Shown here in pieces: positions 8,943 to 16,449 of a DNA stretch of 64,000 nt (its first letter is position 1; the number at the start of each line of letters is the position of its first letter). Origin of the DNA: Pedobacter namyangjuensis (lineage in GTDB: Bacteria; Bacteroidota; Bacteroidia; Sphingobacteriales; Sphingobacteriaceae); contig NZ_QMHQ01000001.1 of assembly GCF_003313325.1 (NCBI RefSeq), positions 1-64,000 of the forward strand, in the 5' to 3' direction. The position numbers were made by a program, and so were the translations under genes. The notes beneath the pieces are model-generated. The model had not been told where the DNA came from, made no database searches, and saw only the letters and a list, made by a program, of their open reading frames with translations.

Positions 8943-10064
8943 ATGAAAAAAATCGGAATCTTATTTGGGCAAGAACGCTCGTTTCCAGAAGCAGTAATAA
9001 AGAGAATTAATGAAAAGGCCGAAAAAGGCATCACTGCGGAAGCAGTAAAAATTGAAAAAATATTTCAAAATGCACCTTTGGGTTATTCTGTAATCATCGA
9101 TCGTATTTCTCAAGACGTTCCATTTTATCGTGCTTCGCTAAAAAACGCTGCAATTACGGGTACGGCTGTAATTAACAACCCATTTTGGTGGAGTGCCGAT
9201 GAGAAATTTTTCAATAATGCATTGGCCGAACAAATTGGCGTTCCGGTACCAAAAACAGCTTTGATTCCGTCAAGAGAGCATCCAACCGGTACAACAGGCG
9301 AATCTTTTTCGAATTTGGCAATGCCTTTAGATTGGGATGCTATTTTTGAATACACTGGTTTCCCAGCTTATATGAAACCATTTGATGGTGGCGGCTGGAA
9401 AGATGTTTACAAGTTGCACGACAAAGAAGATTTTTTTAACAAACATAGCGGAACAGAACAATTAGTAATGCTTTTGCAAGAAGAAATTATTTTCGAAGAA
9501 TATTTTAGATGTTATTGCATTGGTGGCAAACACGTTCGCATTATGCAATATGAGCCACGTAACCCACACCACTTGCGTTACGAAGTTGGCAAAGCACCAT
9601 CTAGCGAGAAATTGTTAAAAACGATTGAGGAATACACCTTGAAATTGTGCACTTATTTAGGATACGATTTTAATACGGTAGAGTTCGCAGTACGTGACGG
9701 TGTACCTATTGCTATCGATTTCTGTAATCCCGCTCCAGATGCTGATATTAAAAGTGTTGGTCAGGAAAATTTCGACTGGGTAGTTGAAACTACAGCTAAC
9801 TATGCAATAGAGCGAGCTAAAGCACAAAAAGATGGTCAGGACAATTTAACTTGGGGCAAGTATATCAAGTCGTCTGTTGCCGGAACACCACTAAATGCTG
9901 GCAACTTGCCGAAAGGTGTAAAAGCTAGCGAGACTATTAAAGAGGTAAAGCCGAAGGCGGAACCAAAAGCAGAAAAGGCACCGGTTGCAAAGGCAGAAGC
10001 TAAAAAAACTGCTCCAAAAAAGGCTGCTTCACCAAAAGTAGCTAAGCCATCGGCTAAGAAATAA
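8943..10064 (+). CDS. ATP-grasp ligase with basic Lys/Ala/Pro-rich C-terminal tail
   Basis: This 373-residue protein has the ATP-grasp fold. YMKPFDGGGWKDVY (143-156) resembles the ATP-lysine and glycine-rich loop, and EFAVRDGVPIAIDFCNPAPD (247-266) carries the metal-binding acidic residue and Asn. ATP-grasp enzymes join a carboxylate to an amine through an acyl phosphate. Residues 333-373 form a repetitive tail of Lys, Ala, Pro and Glu, histone H1-like and probably disordered, which is not part of the catalytic domain. It is second in the gene set, 24 bases before the GCS2 ligase. Substrates are unknown. Confidence 0.85.
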   Translation: MKKIGILFGQERSFPEAVIKRINEKAEKGITAEAVKIEKIFQNAPLGYSVIIDRISQDVPFYRASLKNAAITGTAVINNPFWWSADEKFFNNALAEQIGVPVPKTALIPSREHPTGTTGESFSNLAMPLDWDAIFEYTGFPAYMKPFDGGGWKDVYKLHDKEDFFNKHSGTEQLVMLLQEEIIFEEYFRCYCIGGKHVRIMQYEPRNPHHLRYEVGKAPSSEKLLKTIEEYTLKLCTYLGYDFNTVEFAVRDGVPIAIDFCNPAPDADIKSVGQENFDWVVETTANYAIERAKAQKDGQDNLTWGKYIKSSVAGTPLNAGNLPKGVKASETIKEVKPKAEPKAEKAPVAKAEAKKTAPKKAASPKVAKPSAKK

Positions 10065-10088
10065 ATGGGATTTTAAACAGGGAATAAG

Positions 10089-11192
10089 ATGATGAACGAA
10101 TTTACGCTTGGAATTGAGGAAGAGTACATGGTAATTGATCCCGTTACCAGAGAACTTACCTCACACGACCAAAAAATTGTAGAATCTGCACAGAAGATCC
10201 ACAAAGATCAAGTTAAGGCAGAGATGCACCAAGCTGTTGTAGAAGTTGGCACAGGAATTTGCCATAATACAGAGCAAGCCAGAAAAGAAATCTCGCAACT
10301 GCGTTACACGGTATCGCAATTAGCCGGAGAACAAGGACTAAGAATCGGCGCAGCTGGTACACACCCATTTTCACATTGGGAAAAGCAGTTAATTACAGAG
10401 CACCCGAGGTACAATGAAATTGTTAACGAATTACAAGAGGCAGCCCGCTCTAATTTAATTTTCGGTCTGCATGTGCATGTTGGCTTTCAATCTCGTGAGC
10501 TGGCCATACATATTGCCAACCAAGTAAGATATTTCTTGCCACACGTATTTGCGCTTTCTACAAATTCGCCATTTTGGGAAAGCAGAAATACAGGTTATAA
10601 ATCTTTTAGAACAAAAGTATTTGATAAATTTCCACGTACAGGTATTCCAGATATTTTTAACAGTATTGAAGACTACGATAATTATGTAAAACTGCTAATA
10701 AAGACGAATTGCATGGACAACGCCAAAAAAATATGGTGGGATATTCGAGTGCACCCGTTTTTTGACACAGTAGAATTCCGTATTTGCGATTGTCCGATGT
10801 TAATTGACGAGACGATGGCGTTTACTGCACTTTTCCAAGCATTGTGTGCTAAGTTGTATAAGCTCAGGTTACAAAACATGGAGTTTATCAGTTACTCCAG
10901 AGCTTTAATAAATGAAAATAAATGGAGAGCTGCTCGTTACGGAATTGATGGTAATTTAATTGACTTTGGAAAAGAGATGGAAGTAAACTGCAGAAATCTA
11001 ATTTTAGAACTTTTAGATTTTGTAGATGATGTAGTAGATGATTTGGGCAGTAGAAATGACATCAACTATGTTCATAAAATATTAGAAAATGGTACGGGTG
11101 CAGATAGACAACTAGCAGTTTACGAGCAAACCAAAAGTTTTGAATCTGTGGTAGATTACATTACTACGCAAACATTAATAGGCGCAGGATAG
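10089..11192 (+). CDS. Carboxylate-amine ligase of the GCS2 (YbdK) family
   Basis: This 367-residue protein belongs to the glutamate-cysteine ligase 2 superfamily. GIEEEY is at 8-13, AAGTHPF at 88-94 and GLHVHVG at 126-132, the metal- and ATP-binding signature positions of this group. The family makes gamma-glutamyl or other amide bonds. Many bacterial members are not true glutathione enzymes, and no glutathione synthetase is seen here. Start could be Met1 or Met2. Its stop abuts the ATG of the GATase gene, which indicates tight coupling. It probably condenses an acid with an amine in the pathway encoded by 8120-13291. Confidence 0.88.
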   Translation: MMNEFTLGIEEEYMVIDPVTRELTSHDQKIVESAQKIHKDQVKAEMHQAVVEVGTGICHNTEQARKEISQLRYTVSQLAGEQGLRIGAAGTHPFSHWEKQLITEHPRYNEIVNELQEAARSNLIFGLHVHVGFQSRELAIHIANQVRYFLPHVFALSTNSPFWESRNTGYKSFRTKVFDKFPRTGIPDIFNSIEDYDNYVKLLIKTNCMDNAKKIWWDIRVHPFFDTVEFRICDCPMLIDETMAFTALFQALCAKLYKLRLQNMEFISYSRALINENKWRAARYGIDGNLIDFGKEMEVNCRNLILELLDFVDDVVDDLGSRNDINYVHKILENGTGADRQLAVYEQTKSFESVVDYITTQTLIGAG

Positions 11193-12020
11193 ATGAGTGA
11201 TAAAAGACATATTAAAGTTGCTGTTATCGACATGAATAATGGGTTCCCGAATCAAGGTATGCGAGGTATACAGGAACTCTTAAATAGCTATAGAGATAAT
11301 AAACAGCCTGGTTTAGTGTTTGATTTATTTGATTTAAGGCAAAAAGGGGAAATACCCGATTTGACGTACGACATATATATATCCAGCGGTGGTCCGGGCA
11401 GTCCGTTTGATGGGGAAGGAGAAAAATGGGAACATGACTTTTTCTTATTACTAGATAATATTGAAGGTTTTAACGCAAAAAACGACAACAAAAAGCATGT
11501 TTTTCTAATTTGCCATTCTTTTCAGTTGGCGTGCAGAAAGTATGGTTTAGGAACAGTTACACGGAGAAAATCTAATGCTTTTGGAATTTTTCCGATTAGC
11601 TTAACCGATGACGGCGAAACAGAAACCATATTTAATGGCTTGCCTAATCCGTTTTATTCGGTCGACAGCAGAGATTGGCAAGTGATCCAGCCCGATGAGA
11701 GTGATTTTGAAAGCAAAGGCGCCAAAGTTTTAGCTATTGAAAAAGAACGCCCACATGTAGCACTTGAGCGTTGTGTTATGGCTATCCGATTCTCTAAAGA
11801 GATTTTTGGAACACAGTTTCATCCCGAGGCCGACCCAATTGGCATGAAAATGTACCTTTTACAGGAAGAAAAAAAATCTGCAATTGTTGCTAACCACGGT
11901 GAAGACAAATATTTAGATATGCTTGAAAGTTTGGAAGATATAAATAGAATTACGTTAACTCAAAGTGTAATTCTACCAAATTTCCTTACCGAAGCCATTA
12001 ACGCATTGCAAAAAAACTAA
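11193..12020 (+). CDS. Class I glutamine amidotransferase-like protein
   Basis: This 275-residue protein has the class I GATase layout: SSGGPGSP at 64-71, a nucleophile Cys107 within LICHSFQ, and FHPEAD with His210 and Glu212 completing the triad. The usual glycines around the nucleophile (GxCxG) are absent, so glutamine hydrolysis may be altered or the nitrogen donor may differ. About 60 residues follow the catalytic domain. It directly abuts the GCS2 ligase and may supply ammonia, or hydrolyse a gamma-glutamyl intermediate. Confidence 0.85.
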   Translation: MSDKRHIKVAVIDMNNGFPNQGMRGIQELLNSYRDNKQPGLVFDLFDLRQKGEIPDLTYDIYISSGGPGSPFDGEGEKWEHDFFLLLDNIEGFNAKNDNKKHVFLICHSFQLACRKYGLGTVTRRKSNAFGIFPISLTDDGETETIFNGLPNPFYSVDSRDWQVIQPDESDFESKGAKVLAIEKERPHVALERCVMAIRFSKEIFGTQFHPEADPIGMKMYLLQEEKKSAIVANHGEDKYLDMLESLEDINRITLTQSVILPNFLTEAINALQKN

Positions 12021-12037
12021 ATCCCAAAGTTTTTAAC

Positions 12038-12080
12038 ACCACATAGATAATTAGAACCTTATGCTTTCTATCTATGTGGT
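12038..12080. repeat. CTATGTGG hairpin, copy 2
   Basis: ACCACATAGATA (12038-12049) pairs perfectly with TATCTATGTGGT (12069-12080), a 12-bp stem with a 19-base loop. It fills the 80-base gap between the GATase and the second ATP-grasp gene. There is no U-run, so it is more likely a dispersed palindrome or mRNA processing structure than a terminator. The arm sequence CTATGTGGT recurs at 732-740. Confidence 0.6.
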
Positions 12081-12100
12081 AAATTTCTAATTCATCTGCC

Positions 12101-13291
12101 ATGATTGAAAAATATCGCCAAGCCTTTAACGCCAAATTTACCGAAGAAAAATATAGTAAGTTTCAAAAAAACTTGCAGATAGGATTTCCTGAAATACCTT
12201 TTAGAGTTGCCGAAACACCAATATTTATCCCAAAGGAATTAAGAGAAAAACTTATCGCCGCTGGCGAAGAAATTATTGCACTTATTAAGCAAGAAAACTT
12301 TAAGGCCCTTACGCAGAATGCGATTCCAAAAGAATGGAATGTACCCAACGAAAATGAGCATCCTCACTTTTTAACTTTCGATTATGGTTTGTGTAAGGAT
12401 GAAAATGGCGAAGTAATTCCGATGTTGATTGAAATGCAAGGTTTTCCATCTTTGTACGGTTTCCAATCTCACTTGGCTAAAACTTATAAGGAAGCGTTTG
12501 ATCTTGAGGATAAACTAAGCCCCTATTTTAACGGCTTAGATGAAAAATCTTATTTCGAACTATTGAAAAAAGTTATTATTGGAGACCATCAGCCACAGCA
12601 AGTTGCTTTAATGGACGTTGATGCGCCAAACCAAAAAACAGCGATAGATTTTTTTGTTACAGCAAAGGAAATTGGAATTAAGATTTTATCGCTTTCTGAT
12701 ATCAAAAAAGAGGGAAAACAGTTGTTTTATGAAGAGAATGGCCAGAAAACCCAGCTCAAGCGCATCTATAATCGATTGATATTTGATGAAATCGCATCTA
12801 ATAAAGAGGCTTTTAATGATAGTTTTGATCCAAGAGATGAGTTGGATGTAGAATGGATAACCCACCCGAATTGGTTTTATCGCATAAGCAAATACACTAT
12901 GCCTTTTCTAAATAGCAAGTTTGTACCAGAAACCCGTTTCCTGAACACTATTGAAGCAATACCTAGTGACTTGGAAAATTATGTACTTAAACCGTTGTTC
13001 AGCTTTGCTGGCATGGGCGTAATTATTGATGTAACCGAAGACGATATCAGTTCAATTAATGACCCTGAAAACTGGATTTTACAACGTAAAGTAACCTACG
13101 AACCCGTAGTACAAGCCTTGGATGCAGGCGTTAAAGCCGAAATTAGGATGATGTATTTGTGGCCTGAAGGTGGCGATCCTCAACTATGTATAAACTTAGG
13201 AAGACTAAGCCGCGGCAAAATGATTGGCGTACGTTACAATGCCGATTTCGATTGGGTTGGTGGTACAGTTGGCTTGATGGAAAAAGCATAA
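12101..13291 (+). CDS. Second ATP-grasp-like ligase (preATP-grasp/glutathionylspermidine-synthase-like)
   Basis: This 396-residue protein has late ATP-grasp features: VLKPLFSFAGMG (295-306) as a glycine-rich loop, EIRMMYLW (347-354), and NLGRLSRG (365-372). An early MLIEMQGFPS (108-117) would fit an acidic metal- or substrate-binding site. This order looks like the permuted, preATP-grasp type seen in glutathionylspermidine-synthase-like enzymes, but the match is by pattern only. It closes the gene set begun at 8120. Two ATP-grasps plus a GCS2 ligase imply more than one amide-forming step. Confidence 0.65.
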   Translation: MIEKYRQAFNAKFTEEKYSKFQKNLQIGFPEIPFRVAETPIFIPKELREKLIAAGEEIIALIKQENFKALTQNAIPKEWNVPNENEHPHFLTFDYGLCKDENGEVIPMLIEMQGFPSLYGFQSHLAKTYKEAFDLEDKLSPYFNGLDEKSYFELLKKVIIGDHQPQQVALMDVDAPNQKTAIDFFVTAKEIGIKILSLSDIKKEGKQLFYEENGQKTQLKRIYNRLIFDEIASNKEAFNDSFDPRDELDVEWITHPNWFYRISKYTMPFLNSKFVPETRFLNTIEAIPSDLENYVLKPLFSFAGMGVIIDVTEDDISSINDPENWILQRKVTYEPVVQALDAGVKAEIRMMYLWPEGGDPQLCINLGRLSRGKMIGVRYNADFDWVGGTVGLMEKA

Positions 13292-13410
13292 AGTGTAAAA
13301 ATGAAAATACTTGGTGTATAAGCTTCTGCACTTTTTATCACTACTTGTTACCTTATTATTGGTCGTTCACAATTTTGACACTAATCTGAACACTAGCATT
13401 TAATAAATTG

Positions 13411-13418
13411 TAATTTTG
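13411..13418 (+). promoter_or_regulatory. Candidate -7 box immediately before a short gene
   Basis: TAATTTTG is an exact TAnnTTTG match ending only four bases before the ATG at 13423. If it is used, the mRNA would be leaderless or nearly so. No TTTG is found at the normal -33 distance. Confidence 0.45.
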
Positions 13419-13422
13419 CATT

Positions 13423-13581
13423 ATGGATATCCAATTCATCTTAATGATTATAATTTTTGCTGGAGCATTATTTTATGTTGGCAGAATGATTTATCGTTCC
13501 GTTTCTCCAAAAAGTGATGGCTGTGCGTCTGGTTGCGGAAAATGTGCAGCCAACTTCGACAATATTCCAAATAAGAAATAA
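13423..13581 (+). CDS. FeoB-associated Cys-rich membrane protein
   Basis: This 52-residue protein has one N-terminal membrane helix (about residues 4-24) followed by a short basic linker and the cysteine cluster CASGCGKC (Cys34, 38, 41). This is the form of the small FeoB-associated Cys-rich proteins, which usually sit beside the ferrous-iron transporter FeoB. No feoA or feoB is visible here. Six bases separate its stop from the Crp-type regulator, so the two are probably cotranscribed. It may bind iron or an Fe-S cluster at the membrane. Confidence 0.75.
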   Translation: MDIQFILMIIIFAGALFYVGRMIYRSVSPKSDGCASGCGKCAANFDNIPNKK

Positions 13582-13587
13582 GTAAAG

Positions 13588-14175
13588 ATGTTAGACAAGT
13601 TTGCGAACTACCTAAAAAATCGACTTGCAATTACGCAAGAGCAAGCCGAAGAGGCGGTGAGCTGTCTAAAAATCAAAACCATTAAAAAAGGCCAAATTCT
13701 TTTAAATCCTGGCGATTTAAAATCTGAAGCATATTTTGTAAACAGTGGTTTGCTTAGGTATTTTTCTATTGATGAAAAAGGCAAAGAGCATATTATACAG
13801 TTTGCTCCAGAAGATTGGATGATGTCTGATAGAGATACATCGGTTTTTAACGAACCATCTATGTTTTATATAGATGCAATTGAGGATACTGAGGTTGTAA
13901 TTGTTAAAAAGGACTTTTTCCCCGCTATAAAAAATATAGTGCCTGAGATTTTAGAACTAAATATTTTAATGTTGCATAACTCTATTAGGTTTATGCAAAA
14001 ACGTTTAAATATGTTGCTAAGTGCAACAGCCGAGCAACGTTATCTAGATTTCATCAAACTCTATCCTAATTTAACCTTACGCGTTCCGCAATGGATGATT
14101 GCGTCCTATCTTGGCATTACCCCCGAGTCGCTTAGCCGAGTACGCAAAGATTTAGCTAAAAAACATTTTAAATAG
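13588..14175 (+). CDS. Crp/Fnr-family transcriptional regulator
   Basis: This 195-residue protein has an N-terminal cyclic-nucleotide-binding-like beta-barrel (GQILLNPGDLKSEAYFVNSG) and a C-terminal winged helix ending in WMIASYLGITPESLSRVRKDL, the DNA-recognition segment. There are no Cys clusters like those of oxygen-sensing FNR, so the ligand is unknown. It follows the Cys-rich membrane protein by six bases, and precedes yceI-like and pirin genes that it may control. Confidence 0.85.
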   Translation: MLDKFANYLKNRLAITQEQAEEAVSCLKIKTIKKGQILLNPGDLKSEAYFVNSGLLRYFSIDEKGKEHIIQFAPEDWMMSDRDTSVFNEPSMFYIDAIEDTEVVIVKKDFFPAIKNIVPEILELNILMLHNSIRFMQKRLNMLLSATAEQRYLDFIKLYPNLTLRVPQWMIASYLGITPESLSRVRKDLAKKHFK

Positions 14176-14283
14176 CGTATTTTAAATCAGGGAATTCGAC
14201 TGGTTGGATAACATTATTTCATGCAATCATTAAATTCTTTCCTTTTCTTAACATACATCAACGTGCAAATAAACTAGTTGCAA

Positions 14284-14291
14284 TAATTTTG
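14284..14291 (+). promoter_or_regulatory. Candidate -7 box for the YceI gene
   Basis: TAATTTTG matches TAnnTTTG exactly, 35 bases before the ATG at 14327. The -33 element is weak. Confidence 0.5.
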
Positions 14292-14326
14292 TGTTATAAA
14301 ATTTAACAAAACACAATTAAAATATT

Positions 14327-14857
14327 ATGGCAACTACTCAATGGTCGTTAGACCCAACCCACAGCGAATTACAGTTTAAAGTAAAGCACTTAATGATAAC
14401 TACAGTAACAGGTAGTTTAAAAAATTTCGAAGCTACATTAACTTCAGCCGGCGACGATTTTACCGACGCAGACATTTCTTTTAAAGGTGATATAAATTCA
14501 TTGGACACTGGAAACACAGACCGCGATACCCATTTAAAAAGTGCTGATTTCTTCGATGCCGAAAAATTTGCAACGATTGAATTCAAATCGAACGCTGTAG
14601 AAAAGGATGGCGATGACTATATTGTTAATGGTGATTTAACTATAAAAGGCGAAACAAAACCAGCTAAACTTATTGCAGAATTTGGCGGTATTGCTACAGA
14701 TCCTTGGGGAAATACGAAGGCAGGCTTTACTTTAAGCGGAAAAATCAATCGTTCAGATTTTGGATTAACTTGGAATGCAGCTTTAGAAACCGGCGGTGTA
14801 ATGGTTAGTGAAGAGGTTAAAATCTTGGGCGAATTACAATTTGTAAAACAAGCTTAG
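14327..14857 (+). CDS. YceI-family lipocalin-like protein
   Basis: This 176-residue YceI-domain protein covers the whole length: WSLDPTHSELQFKVKHL at the start, NTDRDTHLKSADFFDAEKF centrally, and FTLSGKINRSDFGLTWN near the end. YceI proteins form an extended lipocalin-like barrel that binds polyisoprenoids or similar lipids. Unlike the E. coli protein it has no signal peptide, so it should be cytoplasmic. It is followed at 39 bases by pirin, a pairing consistent with stress or redox response. Confidence 0.9.
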   Translation: MATTQWSLDPTHSELQFKVKHLMITTVTGSLKNFEATLTSAGDDFTDADISFKGDINSLDTGNTDRDTHLKSADFFDAEKFATIEFKSNAVEKDGDDYIVNGDLTIKGETKPAKLIAEFGGIATDPWGNTKAGFTLSGKINRSDFGLTWNAALETGGVMVSEEVKILGELQFVKQA

Positions 14858-14896
14858 TTTCAGATTTTCAGTTACATATAAACAGTTGGTATAGTT

Positions 14897-15766
14897 ATGA
14901 AAGTTAAACAGGTTTCAGCCGTATTAAATCCGCCAGCACCACATATGGTAGGCGATGGTTTTAGGGTACATAATTTTTTCCCAAGTGGGTATAAATTAAA
15001 GATGAGTCCGTTTTTCTTGTTAGATTATAATGCGAAAATTGAGTTCTCTGCTCGTAACCAACCGCGTGGCGTTGGGGTTCATCCACATCGCGGATTCGAA
15101 ACAGTTACCATTGCCTATAGCGGAGCCGTTGCGCATCACGATAGTGCAGGAAATAGTGGTATAATTTACCCCGGCGACATTCAATGGATGACTGCCGCTA
15201 GTGGAATTTTGCATAAAGAATACCATGAAGAGCAGTTCAGCAAAAAAGGTGGAACATTTCAAATGGTGCAATTATGGGTAAATTTGCCAGCTGCCTTTAA
15301 AATGAGTACTCCAAAATACCAAGGCATTAAGCAAAGTGAGTTGCAAAAATTTCCCTTACCAAACGGAGGTGGAACGATTGAAATTATTGCTGGAACGTAT
15401 AATAGTGTCAACGGAAGCGCAACTACATTCAGTCCAATTGAAATGTACAATGCAAGGCTAAACAAAGATGCAGATGTAAATTTTAGTTTTCCAGCTACTT
15501 ATAATACAGCTTTTATAGTGATAGAGGGAAAGGTAAAAATCAACAATACCGAAATTGCAAATGCCGATCAATTGATTCACTTTAAAAACGAAGGAGAAGA
15601 AATATCTTTGTTCGCAGAAGAGAACAGTGTTGTACTGATATTGAGCGGGCAACCCATAAATGAACCTATTGCACAATACGGTCCATTTTTAATGAATACA
15701 CCAGAAGAAATACAACAAGCCATCGCCGATTATAATCACGGTAAATTTGGCTATTTAGAAGAATAA
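14897..15766 (+). CDS. Pirin family protein
   Basis: This 289-residue bicupin has the pirin N-terminal motif HPHRGFETVT and a GILHKEYHEE segment that together carry the metal-binding His and Glu residues. Pirins bind iron; some oxidise quercetin and others bind transcription factors. Length is normal. The gene ends at a strong terminator at 15788-15823, so YceI and pirin form the likely transcription unit. Confidence 0.9.
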   Translation: MKVKQVSAVLNPPAPHMVGDGFRVHNFFPSGYKLKMSPFFLLDYNAKIEFSARNQPRGVGVHPHRGFETVTIAYSGAVAHHDSAGNSGIIYPGDIQWMTAASGILHKEYHEEQFSKKGGTFQMVQLWVNLPAAFKMSTPKYQGIKQSELQKFPLPNGGGTIEIIAGTYNSVNGSATTFSPIEMYNARLNKDADVNFSFPATYNTAFIVIEGKVKINNTEIANADQLIHFKNEGEEISLFAEENSVVLILSGQPINEPIAQYGPFLMNTPEEIQQAIADYNHGKFGYLEE

Positions 15767-15787
15767 TCCAATTAGTTTTTTAAAGGT

Positions 15788-15823
15788 AGCCGGCAAATTC
15801 CGAAAGGAGTTTCCGGCTTTTTT
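15788..15823 (+). terminator. Intrinsic terminator after pirin
   Basis: AGCCGG (15788-15793) pairs with CCGGCT (15813-15818). The inner bases continue the stem past one bulged C to a GAAA tetraloop. A run of six Ts (15818-15823) follows. Confidence 0.85.
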
Positions 15824-15830
15824 ATTTAGT

Positions 15831-15964
15831 TGAAAAGCAATAGCATCGCCTATGGCAAAAACAGCCCTGCTTTTGTTCCAATCTTTTTCTTTTAAAACCT
15901 TACAGGTTTCGAAAAAGGATTTCCACGCAATCAGGTTTATTGGGCAATGCAAGTACAGCTATTT
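15831..15964 (-). repeat. Copy 2 of the dispersed intergenic element
   Basis: Read on the minus strand this begins with GTGGAAATCCTTTTT, continues through the small palindrome AAACCT-GTA-AGGTTT, then AAAAAGATTGGAACAAAAGC and AGGGCTG, and ends TTGCTTTTCAAC. The frame matches the element at 50948-51060 and, less well, 531-620. A 65-residue frame running through it (15755-15952) also crosses the pirin terminator, so it is not taken as a gene. Confidence 0.65.
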
Positions 15965-15969
15965 AAGCT

Positions 15970-16449
15970 TTAACCTTTGTTAATCAAGCAAACGGCATAA
16001 GCCACCACACCTTCTTCCCTACCAATAAAGCCCATTTGTTCGTTAGTAGTAGCTTTTATAGAAATATCTTCCGTAGACATACCAATTGCGTCCGCAATAT
16101 TCTGTTGCATTTGCGGGATGTGCGGATTAATTTTCGGTGCTTCTAAACACAGCATCGCATCAATATTTCCAATTTCCCAGCCTTTTTCTGTAATTAGTTT
16201 CACGGTTTCTTTTAGTAAAACTAAACTACTGATACCTTTCCACTGCGGATCTGTATTTTTAAAGTGGAAGCCAATATCTCTCAAATTTGCTGCCCCTAAA
16301 AGCGCATCGCAAATTGCATGTAACAAAACATCTGCGTCAGAATGCCCAAAAGCACCTTTGTAATGTTCTAAGTTTACACCACCAACAAAAAAAGGATGAT
16401 GATCTTTTAACTGGTGAACATCGAAACCAAAACCTACCTTAATCTTCAT
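15970..16449 (-). CDS. ispF: 2-C-methyl-D-erythritol 2,4-cyclodiphosphate synthase
   Basis: This 159-residue IspF forms the cyclodiphosphate of the MEP isoprenoid pathway, with release of CMP. Zinc ligands are visible as Asp10 and His12 (FDVH) and His44 in GHSDADVLLH. The CDP-binding TTNEQMGFIGREEG motif is near the C-terminus. It is the usual length and works as a cytoplasmic trimer. It directly abuts the porV stop/start region (16450), so the two are co-directional and probably cotranscribed. Confidence 0.96.
   Translation of the reverse strand: MKIKVGFGFDVHQLKDHHPFFVGGVNLEHYKGAFGHSDADVLLHAICDALLGAANLRDIGFHFKNTDPQWKGISSLVLLKETVKLITEKGWEIGNIDAMLCLEAPKINPHIPQMQQNIADAIGMSTEDISIKATTNEQMGFIGREEGVVAYAVCLINKG

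Noticed and set aside
13290..13336. AAAGTG...CACTTT as terminator of the amidoligase cluster
   Set aside because: Six pairs across a 33-base loop is too weak to call.
15755..15952. Open frame of 65 residues on the minus strand
   Set aside because: It lies inside the dispersed element and reads through the pirin terminator; the sequence is explained by the repeat.
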